Shown: positions 52,831-63,393, counted from the first letter of the stretch. The stretch: DNA of 64,000 bases from Roseicyclus sp. (GCA_018401055.1 JAGYLB010000098.1:12547-76546), one strand, 5' to 3'. Made by a program: numbers and translations. The notes: generated from the sequence alone by a model not told the origin.

Positions 52831-54645
52831 ATGCTCGTGCTGCCCCGCAAGACCGTTGTCCTGATCCTCGCCACCGTTGCGGCCGCTGCCGTGGCGGTGA
52901 TCACTCCGGCCGTGTCTGCGCAAGAGGTGACGTTGCGCGCGCCCTCGGCCTCGGAGGACCTGATCGACCGGCTCAGAGCAAATGCACTGTTGCTGCGCAC
53001 CCCCGAGCAAGGGACCGTTCGCACTGGCGAGGATATCACCGCCGCCGCGCGCGCAGATTACGGGCGGCTGATCGGCATCTTGTACGAGCAGGGGTTCTTT
53101 GCGCCTGTGATCACCATACGGCTCGACGGCCGAGACGCTGCGGGCATCTCGCCCTTTGATGCGCCCGCGCAGGTGGCGCGTGTCGAGATCGACATCGAGA
53201 CCGGCCCGCCCTTCTTGCTTGGTCGCGCCGAAATCAGCCCGCTTGCGGCCGATACCGTCCTGCCCGAGGGGTTCCGCCCCGGCGAAACCGCCACAACTCC
53301 GCTGCTGCGCGCCACGACACGCGCAGCTTTGGAAGGGTGGCAGAACCGGGGTCATGCCACTGCAGAAATCGCCAGCCAGCAGATCACCGCCCAGAATCGC
53401 GCGGCGATCCTCGATGTCGCGATCCGGGTCGATCCGGGGCCTGTCATCCGGTTTGGAACGCTCATCCCCGAGGGGCAGCAACGGATGCGGGTCGACCGCA
53501 TCCTCGAGATCGCGGGCCTGCCCACGGGTGACGTCTATTCCCCTGCCGTGCTGGAACGCGCCGAGGAACGGCTGCGCGACACCAGCGTGTTTTCCGCCGT
53601 CGCCCTGCGCCTGCGCGACCCGGACGCCCGCGATGTCGCCGATGTCACCGCGGCGCTGGCCGAGGCACCGCTGCGCAGGCTGGGTTTCGGTGCCGAGATC
53701 GCCAGCGATGAGGGGCTGATGCTCAGCGCCTACTGGCTGCATCGCAACCTGCTGGGCGGGGCCGAGCGGCTGAGATTCGATCTGGAGATCGCGGGAATTC
53801 AGGAATTCGAGGGCGACGGCGTCGATGCCGAGTTGCGGGCACGCTACGAACGTCCTGCGACCTTCACGCCCGACACCTCGCTCGCCATCGAAGGGGCGCT
53901 GGTGTTCTTGCAGGAACCGACCTTCACCATTCAGGGGATCGGCGCGGAGGTCTCGCTGACCCATCGGTTGTCGCGCACGGTGACGGTCTCGGGCGGCATC
54001 GGCCTGACCTATTCCGAGATCGAGGATGGCTTGGGCGCGCGCGACATCACGCGCTTCACCTTTCCGCTGCGGGCCACCTACGAGAACCGCGACGATCCCA
54101 TCGACGCGGCGGGCGGGGCCTATGCCGATCTGACGCTGACCCCATTCCACGTCATCGGCGGTAGCGGCGGCGCAAGGTTCACGCTGGACGGGCGCGGCTA
54201 TTGGGGCCTCGGGCCCGAGGAGCGCACAAGGCTGGCTGCGAGAGTGCAATTGGGCAGCCTGTTCGGCGGCGATCTGGTCGATATCGCGCCCGACGATCTG
54301 TTCTATTCGGGTGGGTCGGGCACGGTGCGCGGTCAGGCCTATCGCTCGCTCGGCGCGTTGCAAGGTGGCGTGTCCAGCGGCGGGCGCGGCTTTTTCGGCC
54401 TGTCGGGCGAGGTGCGGCACGACATCGGCGACACCAATTTCGGCATCGTGGGCTTTGCCGACGCGGGTTATATCAGCGAAGGCGCATGGGGTGACGGCGC
54501 GGCCGACTGGCATGCGGGGGTGGGCCTTGGCCTGCGCTATGCCACGCCATTCGGCCCGATCCGGATCGATCTGGCGACGCCCGCCAACGGAGCCAATGCC
54601 GGGACGGAAGCCTACATCTACATCGGCATCGGGCAGGCCTTTTGA
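52831..54645 (+). CDS. tamA: Translocation and assembly module protein TamA
   Basis: 604-aa outer-membrane protein of the Omp85 family. A signal peptide (VVLILATVAAAAVAVITPAV) is followed by POTRA domains (RVDRILEIAGLPTGDVYSPA; LERAEERLRDTSVFSAVALR) and a C-terminal 16-strand barrel with the substrate-chamber motif VRGQAYRSLG and ending AYIYIGIGQAF. With TamB it spans the envelope and inserts outer-membrane proteins and, per recent work, moves phospholipid. ATG 52831; the in-frame TTG at 52825 is less likely. Stop overlaps tamB start (TGATG). Intact. Confidence 0.92.
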   Translation: MLVLPRKTVVLILATVAAAAVAVITPAVSAQEVTLRAPSASEDLIDRLRANALLLRTPEQGTVRTGEDITAAARADYGRLIGILYEQGFFAPVITIRLDGRDAAGISPFDAPAQVARVEIDIETGPPFLLGRAEISPLAADTVLPEGFRPGETATTPLLRATTRAALEGWQNRGHATAEIASQQITAQNRAAILDVAIRVDPGPVIRFGTLIPEGQQRMRVDRILEIAGLPTGDVYSPAVLERAEERLRDTSVFSAVALRLRDPDARDVADVTAALAEAPLRRLGFGAEIASDEGLMLSAYWLHRNLLGGAERLRFDLEIAGIQEFEGDGVDAELRARYERPATFTPDTSLAIEGALVFLQEPTFTIQGIGAEVSLTHRLSRTVTVSGGIGLTYSEIEDGLGARDITRFTFPLRATYENRDDPIDAAGGAYADLTLTPFHVIGGSGGARFTLDGRGYWGLGPEERTRLAARVQLGSLFGGDLVDIAPDDLFYSGGSGTVRGQAYRSLGALQGGVSSGGRGFFGLSGEVRHDIGDTNFGIVGFADAGYISEGAWGDGAADWHAGVGLGLRYATPFGPIRIDLATPANGANAGTEAYIYIGIGQAF

Positions 54646-57600
54646 TGCGCGCGCTCGCCCTTTGTCTGACCCTTCTGGCGCTGATCGCGCCGGCCGCCGC
54701 GCAGGCGCAAGATGATGACCGCAGCCGCATCGTCCGCTTTCTCGAGGATCAACTGTCGGACGGGGCGCGCACGGTCACGATACGGGGCTTTCGGGGCGCG
54801 CTCAGCTCCACCGCGCAGATGGATCTTTTGACCATTGCCGATGACGATGGCGTCTGGCTGACGCTGGAAAACGCTCAACTGACATGGTCGCGCACGGCCT
54901 TGCTCAGGGGCGCTCTGCAGATCGACCAACTGACCGCCGAGCGGCTGGAGATCGCACGCCGCCCGACCATCGCGGGATCGGGCCCCGATCTGCCCAGCGC
55001 GGAGGCGACGCCTTTTGCCCTGCCTGAATTGCCGGTTTCCATCGCCATCGAGCGCACCGCCATCGACCGCGTGACCTTGGGCGAGGATATCCTCGGCCTC
55101 GCCGTGGCCTTTTCGATTCAAGGCAGTGCCCAGCTTGCGGGAGGGGAAGGGGCGGCCGCGCTGCATCTCGAACGTCTGGACGAGGCGCGTGGCGTGTTCG
55201 ACCTCGCGGCATCCTATGGCAATGCGACGCGGCAACTCGATCTGACGCTTTTGCTGGAGGAGGAGGCCGGCGGCATCGCCACGACCCTGCTGGGCCTGCC
55301 GGGTGCGCCCCGGTGCGGCTTTCGGTCGAGGGCGCGGGGCCGATCGACGAGTTCACCGCCGATATCGCGCTGGAAAGCGACGGCCAGCCCCGCCTGACCG
55401 GACAGGTCGTCACATCGCTGGCCGCAGCAACGGGTGAACGCCGGGTGCGCGCCGATCTGGGTGGCGACATCACCCCGCTGCTCTTGCCCGAATACCGGCG
55501 GTTCTTTGGCCCGGAAGTTGCGCTGGAAACCGACCTGCGGCTGTTGCCCGACGGCGCGGTGGAGCTTGACACCCTGTCGCTTAGCGCAGCGGCCCTGACG
55601 CTGGAGGGAACGCTGTCACTGACCCCAGGCGGACAGCCAAGCGCCTTTGATCTGGTGGGACGCATAGCCGACCCCGGCGGGCAGGGTCCTGTGCGCCTGC
55701 CGGTGTCGGGGGCGATGTTTCCGTCGCAGCCGTGGACCTGAACCTGAGCTATGACGCCGCCGACCGTGACAGTTATACGGCCACGGTCGGGATCACGTCG
55801 CTTGACCTTGGGCCGGCGCGGGTCGCCAACCTCAGCCTCGACGCCAGCGGACAGATCGGTGAGACACCTCAGGGGCTGTCCATCAGCTCTCCCGTCATGA
55901 TCGAGATCGGGGGGCTGACCCATGATGATCCAGCCCTTGCGACCGCCTTGGGCACCGGGGCGCGCTTGACGGCGCAAGTCTCGTGGCTGCAGGGCGCACC
56001 GCTGGTCCTGGGCGATCTGGAAACGCAGGCCGGCGACCTGTCCCTGTCGGGCATGGCCGCGCTTTTGCTGGCCGACCAGCGGCTGACGCTTACGACCGAC
56101 CTGCGGGCCGAGGCCGGGAGCCTGTCCCGCTTTGCCCCCATCGCCGGCCAACCGCTGGCCGGATCGTTGCGCGGAACGCTTTCCGGCGAAGCCGACATCC
56201 TGTCGGGCGCTTTCGACATGGTTCTTACCGGCACCGGAACCGACCTGTCCCTTGCCGATGGATTGCCCCGGCAACTGCTGGCGGGCGACACGACGCTGAC
56301 CGTCTCGGCCCTGCGCGATGAAAACGGCACAACCCTGCGCGAGCTTCGGCTGTCGGGCCGCGAGTTGTCGCTGCTGGCCGATGGCCGCGTCAGCGCGGCC
56401 GGTGCCATCCTGTCGGCCGAAGCGCGGCTGAACAACATCGGTCTCTTCACCGAAGCGCTCAGCGGAGCGGTGACCACCACGCTCGACGTCACGCGCGGCC
56501 CGGACAGCGCAGCGCCGTATCGAATCGTGGCCGACGTCGCCAGTGCGGCGGGCATCACCGCCACTTTTTCGGGCAGTGCGCAGCCTGAGGCGGGCACTGT
56601 CGACCTGACAGCCAACGGGCAATTGCCCCTTGCGCTGGCGAACCGGGCACTGGCGCCCAGAGGGATAAGCGGCACGCTTGGGTTCGATCTTGCGCTCAGG
56701 GGCGCGCCCAGCTTGGCAAACCTTTCTGGCAGCTTCCGAACCGCGGTGGCGCGTGTCACGCTGCCGATCGTGCAGACATCCATCGAAGGACTGTCTGCTT
56801 CGGGTCAGATCGCGGGCGGGCGCATCAACATTGACGCGAACGGAACGCTGGGAACCGGCGGCACCATCGGCGCCACTGGGTCGGTCACGCTGACCACGCC
56901 GAGCCTGCCGGCGCGGATCTCCGTCATCAGGGCAGAGCCTGCGGCTGATTGACCCCACACTGTATTCCGCGCTGATCGACCGGGCCGACGTCACGGTCAG
57001 CGGGTCACTGGCGGGGTCGCTTCAGGTGGGCGGCACGATCGCGCTGGGGGAAACGGAACTCCGAATCCCCGAAAGCGGTCTGGGCGGATCTGCGCCGATT
57101 CCGCCGATCACCCATCTGGGCGAAACCGCCGCCGAACGCCGCACACGGATCGCGGCGGGGCTCGGCCCTGCGGAAACCGGCAGCGGTGGGTCGCAAAGCA
57201 TTGGTCTGGACCTGACGATTTCCGCGCCGGGCCGGATCTTTCTGCGCGGTCGCGGTCTGGACGCCGAACTGGGCGGCACCTTGCGGATCGGGGGCAGCAC
57301 CGCCAACGTGATCCCCGCGGGCCGGTTCGACCTAATCCGGGGGCGGCTTGCGATCCTTGGCACCCGGCTGGACCTGACCGACGGATCGGCGACCCTGCAA
57401 GGCAATTTCGACCCGTATATCCGCCTGCTCGCCACCTCGCGCAGCGGCGGCTACACCATCGGCGTCAGCATGATCGGCCGGATCAGTGCACCCGAAATCA
57501 GCTTTACCTCGACCCCGGCCCTGCCCGAGGACGAGGTGCTGGCCCAGCTTCTGTTCGGGCGCTCAGTCTCGGCGCTGTCGCCGGTGCAACTGCTGCAGAT

Positions 57601-57895
57601 GGCCGATGCCGCCGCCTCGCTGGCGGGAGGGTCCAGCCAATCGGGGATCTTTGCCACCCTGCGCGAAGGGCTGGGGCTGGATGATCTGGACCTGCAGACC
57701 GACGCTGAAGGCAACGCCGCGCTCCGCGCCGGGCGCTACCTGTCGGAGAATATCTATACCGATGTCGTGATCGATCAGGATGGCAACACAGGCGCCTCTC
57801 TCAACATCGACCTGACACCTGACATCACGGCGCGCGGCACGTTTTCCACCGATGGCACGTCGCGGCTCGGCGTGTTTTTCGAACGCGATTACTGA
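54645..57895 (+). CDS. tamB: Translocation and assembly module protein TamB (three frameshifts)
   Basis: About 1,083-aa AsmA/TamB-family envelope-spanning beta-groove protein. The N-terminal hydrophobic segment MRALALCLTLLALIAPAAAQ looks more like a signal peptide than the usual anchor. Repeated amphipathic strands follow, then the conserved DUF490 C-terminus: GGTLRIGGSTANVIPAGRFD, LRLLATSRSGGYTIGVSMIG, EDEVLAQLLFGRSVSALSPVQ-like core, and the end GTSRLGVFFERDY. Bases are lost in G/C runs near 55305-55312 and 55708-55714, and one is gained near 56930-56940. Operon with tamA. Confidence 0.9.
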
Positions 57896-57921
57896 GCGCG
57901 AATTTTCACGGGTTTGGCCCG

Positions 57922-57950
57922 TTGACAGCCCCGCGATGCGGATATATCAG
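57922..57950 (+). promoter_or_regulatory. Promoter of tRNA-Leu
   Basis: A perfect -35 hexamer TTGACA (57922-57927) is followed by a TATATCAG stretch (57943-57950), 15-17 bp away, with the tRNA starting 18 bp later. Spacing and strength fit a housekeeping-sigma tRNA promoter. Confidence 0.65.
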
Positions 57951-57967
57951 CCCCGCTCACGACACCT

Positions 57968-58054
<87 letters not shown>

Positions 58055-58129
58055 AATCCCTTCGCTCTGGCGCCTTCGGGCAGGTTGGGGCATAGCTGGC
58101 CCCGACTGGCTGCTGAAAGGGACGGGCGC

Positions 58130-58741
58130 GTGACAAACCACCTCTACAAGAACGATTTGCCCGATGGCCTGCATCTGGGGCCCGTTGTGGCTATCGACTG
58201 CGAGACCATGGGGCTGATCCCCCAGCGCGACCGGCTGTGCGTGGTGCAGCTATCGTCGGGGGATGGCGACGCGCATCTGGTGCAGATCGACAAGGGCCAG
58301 ACCGATGCCCCCAATCTGGCGCGGCTGTTGCGCGACCCCGATGTGCTGAAACTGTTCCACTTCGGCCGCTTCGACATCGCCGTGATGTATCACGCCTTTG
58401 GTGCGCTGGCGGCCCCCGTCTATTGTACAAAGATCGCGTCCCGACTTGTGCGCACCTATACCGACCGCCACGGGCTGAAATACCTGCTGCAAGAACTGCT
58501 GGACACCGACATTTCCAAGCAGCAGCAAAGCTCTGATTGGGGGTCCGTGTCCCTCAGCGAGGCGCAGAAATCCTATGCCGCCTCGGACGTGTTGTATCTG
58601 CATCGGCTCAAGTCGAAACTCGACGTGATGCTGGAGCGCGAAGGGCGGACCGCCATGGCGAAGGCCTGTTTCGAATTCCTGCCCGCCCGCGCGCAGCTTG
58701 ACCTTGCGGGCTGGCCCGAGATCGACATCTTCGCCCATTGA
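58130..58741 (+). CDS. rnd: Ribonuclease D-like 3'-5' exonuclease
   Basis: 203-aa DEDDy exonuclease. Exo I VVAIDCETMGLIPQRDRLCV (Asp/Glu pair), Exo II LKLFHFGRFDIAVMYH (Asp), Exo III SYAASDVLYLHRL (Tyr/Asp). It lacks the HRDC domains of full-length RNase D (about 375 aa), the short form usual in alphaproteobacteria. GTG 58130 has AAAGGGAC upstream. It trims 3' ends of tRNA and other stable RNA. Lies 76 bp after tRNA-Leu. Intact. Confidence 0.9.
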   Translation: MTNHLYKNDLPDGLHLGPVVAIDCETMGLIPQRDRLCVVQLSSGDGDAHLVQIDKGQTDAPNLARLLRDPDVLKLFHFGRFDIAVMYHAFGALAAPVYCTKIASRLVRTYTDRHGLKYLLQELLDTDISKQQQSSDWGSVSLSEAQKSYAASDVLYLHRLKSKLDVMLEREGRTAMAKACFEFLPARAQLDLAGWPEIDIFAH

Positions 58742-58754
58742 GGTCAAGGTACCA

Positions 58755-59351
58755 ATGGCACGCGGCAACCGATATTCCACCACGGTCGCCTGGGTAAAGG
58801 TGGCCCTGCCCCTGATAGCGTTGGCGCTGCTGTCGACCCTATTCCTGTTGTCGCGAACACCCGACCCAGACGCCGCCCTGCCCTTTGCACAGGTGGACGT
58901 CGACCAGCTGGTGCGCGAACAACGCCTGTCGCGACCGCGCTTTGCAGGAACGCTGGACGACGGGCGCGAGGTGACCCTGGTGGCCGATAGTGCAGCCGCG
59001 GCCGTGCAGGACCCCAATACCATCTTGATGACCGCCGTCGAAAGCCGCCTCAGCCTGTCTGACAGCGGTGCGCTGCTTTTGTCAGCAGACCGGGGCGATC
59101 TGGACTTGGCCAGCCAGGTCGTTGCGCTCGACGGATCCGTCACCGCGGTAATGACGACAGGCTACCGGATGTCCACCGAACGGCTCACCGTTGCTTTGGA
59201 CAGTATGCGTTTGGCCGCCCCGGAGGCCATTGTGCTGACCGGGCCCGGACTGACGCTGGAGGCGGGCGCGATGACCCTCACGGGCCCGGAAGGTGCGAGT
59301 TTCCTTAGTTTCACCGGCGGCGTTCGGCTGCTATACCAGCCGCAGGATTGA
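58755..59351 (+). CDS. lptC: LPS export protein LptC
   Basis: 198-aa bitopic protein. An N-terminal membrane segment VKVALPLIALALLSTLFLLS (residues about 14-33) is followed by a periplasmic beta-jellyroll domain with RPRFAGTLDDGREVTLVADS. It joins the LptBFG complex to LptA during lipopolysaccharide export. Starts 13 bp after rnd and is followed by lptA at 9 bp, the usual alphaproteobacterial order. Intact. Confidence 0.88.
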   Translation: MARGNRYSTTVAWVKVALPLIALALLSTLFLLSRTPDPDAALPFAQVDVDQLVREQRLSRPRFAGTLDDGREVTLVADSAAAAVQDPNTILMTAVESRLSLSDSGALLLSADRGDLDLASQVVALDGSVTAVMTTGYRMSTERLTVALDSMRLAAPEAIVLTGPGLTLEAGAMTLTGPEGASFLSFTGGVRLLYQPQD

Positions 59352-59360
59352 ACCAAGACC

Positions 59361-59858
59361 ATGCCCATGTCCGCATTTTTCAGAACGGCCTTTCTGGCCA
59401 TCATCCTCAGTGTTTCGGGGCCCGCGCTGGCGCAGGTGGCGGTCGGCTTCGGCGGCGTCGCCCATGACTCCTCGCAACCGGTCGAGGTGACGGCCGATAG
59501 CCTGACCGTCAACCAATCCAACGGAAACGCCGTGTTCGAAGGCAATGTGATCGTCGTGCAGGGCGATCTGCGCATGACGGCGGGCCGGATCGAGATCGTC
59601 TATACCGCCGACACCGGTGCGCGGCGGGTGCAAGATGTCATTGCCACGGGCGGTGTTCTTGTCACCCGCGGTGCCGATGCTGCCGAAGGGGCCGAGGCAC
59701 GCTATGCGGTTCAGACCGCTCTGCTGACGCTGGCAGGCAACGTGATGGTAACGCAGGGGCCTATGGCGATTGCGGGCGACCGGATGCTGATCGACATGAC
59801 CACCGGAACGGGCACGGTCGACGGGCGCGTGCGCACCGTTCTGGGTGGCGATCAATGA
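59361..59858 (+). CDS. lptA: LPS transport periplasmic protein LptA
   Basis: 165-aa periplasmic bridge protein. Signal peptide FFRTAFLAIILSVSGPALA, then OstA-fold repeats: PVEVTADSLTVNQSNGNAVF, EGNVIVVQGDLRMTAGRIEI, RVQDVIATGGVLVTRGADA. It polymerises with LptC and LptD to carry LPS across the periplasm. The stop overlaps lptB (ATGA). Intact. Confidence 0.92.
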   Translation: MPMSAFFRTAFLAIILSVSGPALAQVAVGFGGVAHDSSQPVEVTADSLTVNQSNGNAVFEGNVIVVQGDLRMTAGRIEIVYTADTGARRVQDVIATGGVLVTRGADAAEGAEARYAVQTALLTLAGNVMVTQGPMAIAGDRMLIDMTTGTGTVDGRVRTVLGGDQ

Positions 59859-60615
59859 CGGAACGGCCCAAACTCAGCGTCACGGATGGCAGTCAGGGCC
59901 TTGTCGTCGACCGCCTGCGCAAAAGCTATCGCAAGCGTCCGGTGATCCGCGACGTGTCGCTGCGTCTGGCGCGGGGTGAAGTCGTGGCGCTTTTGGGGCC
60001 GAACGGATCGGGCAAGACCACGTCGTTCTACTGCATCGCGGGACTGATCACGCCCGATGGGGGCAGCGTCACCATTGACGGGCAGGACGTCACGCAATTC
60101 CCGATGTACCGCCGCGCGCGCGCGGGCATCGGCTATCTGCCGCAGGAAATGTCGATTTTTCGCGGCCTGTCGGTCGAGGACAACATCCTTGCGATTCTCG
60201 AGGTGGTCGAACGCGACCGCGCGCGCCAACTGAGCGGCTGGAGGAATTGCTGTCGGGTTTTCCATCGGTCACCTGCGTCGCGCGCCCGCGTTGTCGCTGT
60301 CGGGCGGCGAACGACCGCCGGGCTGAGATCGCACGCTGCCTTGCCTCGAATCCGCGCTATGTGTTGCTTGATGAACCCTTTGCCGGGGTGGACCCGATCG
60401 CCGTGGGCGACATCCGCCACCTTGTGCAAGATCTCAAGACCCGTGGAATCGGCGTTCTGATCACCGATCACAACGTGCGCGAAACGCTGGAAATTGTCGA
60501 CCGCGCTTACATCTTGCATGAGGGCACGATCATCAAATCCGGCATTCCCGACGAGGTGGTGCGCGACGAAACGGTGCGGCGCGTCTACCTTGGCCAGAGC
60601 TTCCGGATCTCGTGA
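59855..60615 (+). CDS. lptB: LPS export ABC ATPase LptB (three or more frameshifts)
   Basis: About 253-aa cytoplasmic ATPase driving LPS extraction. Walker A GPNGSGKTTSFY (the usual Ala replaced by Ser), Q-loop YLPQEMSIFRGLSVEDNI, signature LSGGE, Walker B VLLDEPFAGVDPIAVGDI, switch His in ITDHNVRETLEI, and the C-terminal RRVYLGQSFRI. Shifts cluster at about 60225-60320, between ERDRARQ and RAEIARCLAS. All motifs are recoverable. After it comes a 220-bp gap without rpoN, which in many other alphaproteobacteria lies here. Confidence 0.93.
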
Positions 60616-60635
60616 GGCCGCCCCACCGCTTTGCG

Positions 60636-60667
60636 TTGACAACAGACCATGCGCCATCGCCTAATGG
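60636..60667 (+). promoter_or_regulatory. Possible promoter for hpf-ptsN
   Basis: TTGACA (60636-60641) is followed 18-20 bp later by CCTAATGG in the 220-bp gap before hpf. The gap has no credible gene; the -10 match is weak, and the spacing slightly long. Confidence 0.35.
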
Positions 60668-60835
60668 TGGTGATGTTCGCGTTTGCTTCATCCTTGATCC
60701 TCATGTCCGCATCCCGACACCAGCGGCAAAACGGCCCCGGATCGCCCTTACCGGTAAACGGTCGAACATCTTTTCGCGCGGGACGGGCGGCCCATGCCGG
60801 GCCTGCATCCCGCGCGCCCGAAGTGCGGAGGATCC

Positions 60836-61408
60836 ATGCGCTATCAAATCAGTGGTAAACAGATCGACATCGGCGAGGCGCTGCAAACCCATGTGCGCGA
60901 CACGCTGGGTGCGGCCGTGGCAAAGTATTCCGACCGGCCGACCGACGCGACCGTGATCTTTTCCAAATCCGGGTCCGAGTTCTTGTGCGAGGCCACGGTT
61001 CACCTGTCCACTGGCCTGACCGCATCGGCCAAGGGCCACGCCCATGAGATCTATGCCGCCTTCAATGCATCGTGCGAGAAGATGGAAAAACAGCTGCGCC
61101 GCTACAAGCGCCGGCTCAAGGACCATCACCGCGACCGCCCGCAGCCTGTTGAAACCCTTGGCGCGCCGATGTATGTCCTCGCCGCATCCGGGCACGAGGA
61201 AGAGGAACACGAGCCCACCGACCTGCAACCAATCATCGTAGCCGAGATGGAGACCAAGATCCCCTCTCTCAGCGTGGGTGAGGCGGTGATGCAGATGGAA
61301 CTGGCAGGCTCACCCTTCCTGATGTTCCGAAACGAGAAACACAGCGGGGTCAATATCGTCTACCGGCGCGACGACGGGAATGTCGGTTGGGTCGATCCCC
61401 GCACATAG
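60836..61408 (+). CDS. hpf: Ribosome hibernation-promoting factor, long form
   Basis: 190-aa HPF-long protein (RaiA/YfiA family). N-terminal domain RYQISGKQIDIGEALQTHVR, KGHAHEIYAAFNASCEKMEK, and RRYKRRLKDHHR; linker rich in acidic residues; C-terminal domain SLSVGEAVMQMELAGSPFLM and NIVYRRDDGNVGWVDP, which dimerises ribosomes into 100S. ATG 60836 has GGAG 7 bp upstream. Lies 76 bp before ptsN. Intact. Confidence 0.94.
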   Translation: MRYQISGKQIDIGEALQTHVRDTLGAAVAKYSDRPTDATVIFSKSGSEFLCEATVHLSTGLTASAKGHAHEIYAAFNASCEKMEKQLRRYKRRLKDHHRDRPQPVETLGAPMYVLAASGHEEEEHEPTDLQPIIVAEMETKIPSLSVGEAVMQMELAGSPFLMFRNEKHSGVNIVYRRDDGNVGWVDPRT

Positions 61409-61484
61409 CATAACGCGCGATGCGGGCCACTGGTTGGCCCGCCGCGCTCAACCGATCCGACATCAGGGTCACGAAAGGGATGGG

Positions 61485-61949
61485 ATGAACCTGTCTTCGC
61501 TGCTGAAGCCGCGCGCCGTGAAGGTGCTGAGCGATGTGACGAGCAAGAAACGCCTGATGCAAGCCATCGCCGATCAGGCACATTCCCTCATCGGTCTGCC
61601 CGAGGGGATGATCTTTGACGCTTTGCAGGAACGCGAAAGCCTTGGGCCGACAGGTGTGGGGCATGGTGTTGCGCTGCCGCATGCCCGGTTGTCGGACCTG
61701 ACCGAGGTGCACGGCGCCTTTCTGCGGCTAGAACGCCCGATCGAATTCGATGCGGCAGACCGGCAGCCGGTCGATCTGGTATTTGCACTGTTCGCGCCTG
61801 CTGACAGCGGGGTCGATCATCTCAAGGCGCTGGCGCTGGTGTCGCGTACCCTACGCGATGCCGCGCTTTGCGCCAAGCTACGGGCCAATAACGACCCCGC
61901 TACGCTGCACACGCTGCTGACCGATCACCACGCAAGCCAGGCCGCCTGA
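61485..61949 (+). CDS. ptsN: Nitrogen-PTS phosphocarrier EIIA-Ntr (PtsN)
   Basis: 154-aa PTS IIA-type protein. The phosphorylated histidine is in GVGHGVALPHARL; LIGLPEGMIFDALQERESLG and FALFAPADSGVDHLKALALV are family motifs. It relays phosphate from PtsP/NPr and regulates nitrogen, potassium and envelope stress functions. The start ATG 61485 is next to a GGGATGGG site. Its stop lies 5 bp from the convergent sulfotransferase. Intact. Confidence 0.93.
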   Translation: MNLSSLLKPRAVKVLSDVTSKKRLMQAIADQAHSLIGLPEGMIFDALQERESLGPTGVGHGVALPHARLSDLTEVHGAFLRLERPIEFDAADRQPVDLVFALFAPADSGVDHLKALALVSRTLRDAALCAKLRANNDPATLHTLLTDHHASQAA

Positions 61950-61953
61950 GGAA

Positions 61954-63390
61954 CTACCGCTTGTTCCAGCGCGGGAAGCCCAGCGTCAGGTAATCCCGTC
62001 GATAGGCGTCGATGGCGGCCTTCTCGATCTTGCCGTCGTAGACACGGTCCAGCGGCACGGGCGTTGGAATCATCTCGTCGCGCAGTGTGGGAATATCGGT
62101 CACGCCCACAGCGCGTGCAAGATCGGGCAGGGCTGTCGCCATCTCGTCCTCGTCGATCAGGGCATGGGGTGTCAGCACTTGCGCCACGCCTTGCAAGATC
62201 GCCGATTGCGTTGCCCATGCCGTATCGACCCGCACGCTGGTCTGCCCGTCGAGATTGGGCTTGAGGAATTCCAGAAATGCGAGAAACGCGGCCTTTTGCT
62301 CGGCCTCGGTCCAGTCCGGGCCAGGGGTCTTGCCGGGGATCGGAAGCTTGTAGCGTTGCCGCATGACCTTGCGCGGGTCCTCATAGGCGGGGCGATCGTC
62401 GGGCAGGATGAAGCGGCTAAAGCTGTTGTAGGCCCGTTTCACCGGATGGCGCAGCACCGTGAAGCTGCGGTAGCCGGGATGGTCCTTCATCCACTGCCGC
62501 AGGTCCTTTTGCGACATGCGCCTGAGCAACCCGTCGCGCCCGACACCGCCGATATCCCCCATCCAGTCCAGCACCGCCTGTTCCGGCGACCCCTTGAGCG
62601 GCACGAACAACAGACCCGCCGTTGGATGCGCGACAAACCCCTGCACCGAGGCCCCACGCGGAACTTCGGCATCCGTGCTGGCCGTCAGCCCGAACCGGTC
62701 GACATCGCGCAGCGCGGCGATCATCTCGTCGAAATTCTCGACCTTGTCGGCCAGATCGCCCGGGTTCTGGCGCTTGAGCTTTTTCGACGCCCCTTCGACC
62801 CGCCCGACGGAGCCGAGGAACATCGCCAGCCCGTTCAGCACCTCTGGGTCGTTGATATCTTCGTAGCGGACATGAAAGGCGGTCTGCCCGGTCACCTGCA
62901 GCCCGCGCCGCAACCGGTCCTGGAACGCGGCGAGCCTGTCCATCAGCTCGGAGAATTCAGCGGCGTCAAACACCACCTTGGCCGATTTCCGGTTCTTGGC
63001 GTCGGTCAGGCGCCATTGGCCGGTGGCAGTGGCGATCTTGCGGCTGACATAGCTGTCGAGCGGATTGCGCGTCAGGATCACCTTGGCGATGCGCGGATCG
63101 GGCAAGATGCCGTCGACCACCCGGTCATCATGATCGTGGAACAGGCGAAAACCCGGCAGCCCCTCGGTCTGGTCGATCATCGCGCGCAGCAGGCCCAGCG
63201 GATCAGCCTCGCGCCGGTCCATGTCATAGCCGAAGAGCTCGAACTGGTTGTGATGGCCGAGGAAGGTGGGGTTATAGACCTCGCCATGGCAGGTGATGTC
63301 GGGCAGGGCGTTCAGGCTGTCCTCGAGATAGTTCGATCCTGTCCGCATCTCGGCGAACAGGACAAAGGCGTCGAAGCGGCGGTCAGCCAT
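61954..63390 (-). CDS. Sulfotransferase family protein
   Basis: 478-aa protein of the NodH/Stf0-like PAPS-dependent sulfotransferase fold. 5'-phosphosulfate site in FAEMRTGSNYLEDSLNALPD and the 3'-phosphate site in VILTRNPLDSYVSRKIATAT near residue 108. The C-terminal half (FTVLRHPVKRAYNSFSRFIL) contains a second RHP...S motif, so the protein may hold two sulfotransferase-like domains in tandem. Acceptor unknown; the partial gene upstream, 3 bp away, is probably co-transcribed. Intact. Confidence 0.85.
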   Translation of the reverse strand: MADRRFDAFVLFAEMRTGSNYLEDSLNALPDITCHGEVYNPTFLGHHNQFELFGYDMDRREADPLGLLRAMIDQTEGLPGFRLFHDHDDRVVDGILPDPRIAKVILTRNPLDSYVSRKIATATGQWRLTDAKNRKSAKVVFDAAEFSELMDRLAAFQDRLRRGLQVTGQTAFHVRYEDINDPEVLNGLAMFLGSVGRVEGASKKLKRQNPGDLADKVENFDEMIAALRDVDRFGLTASTDAEVPRGASVQGFVAHPTAGLLFVPLKGSPEQAVLDWMGDIGGVGRDGLLRRMSQKDLRQWMKDHPGYRSFTVLRHPVKRAYNSFSRFILPDDRPAYEDPRKVMRQRYKLPIPGKTPGPDWTEAEQKAAFLAFLEFLKPNLDGQTSVRVDTAWATQSAILQGVAQVLTPHALIDEDEMATALPDLARAVGVTDIPTLRDEMIPTPVPLDRVYDGKIEKAAIDAYRRDYLTLGFPRWNKR

Positions 63391-63393
63391 GTG

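Noticed and set aside
60636..60667. Heat-shock-sigma promoter for hpf
   Set aside because: TTGAC is present but the CCCAT-type -10 is not at the right spacing; kept only as a weak generic promoter.
60649..60858. 69-codon open frame between lptB and hpf
   Set aside because: Composition is not protein-like beyond a short hydrophobic start, and it overlaps the hpf start.
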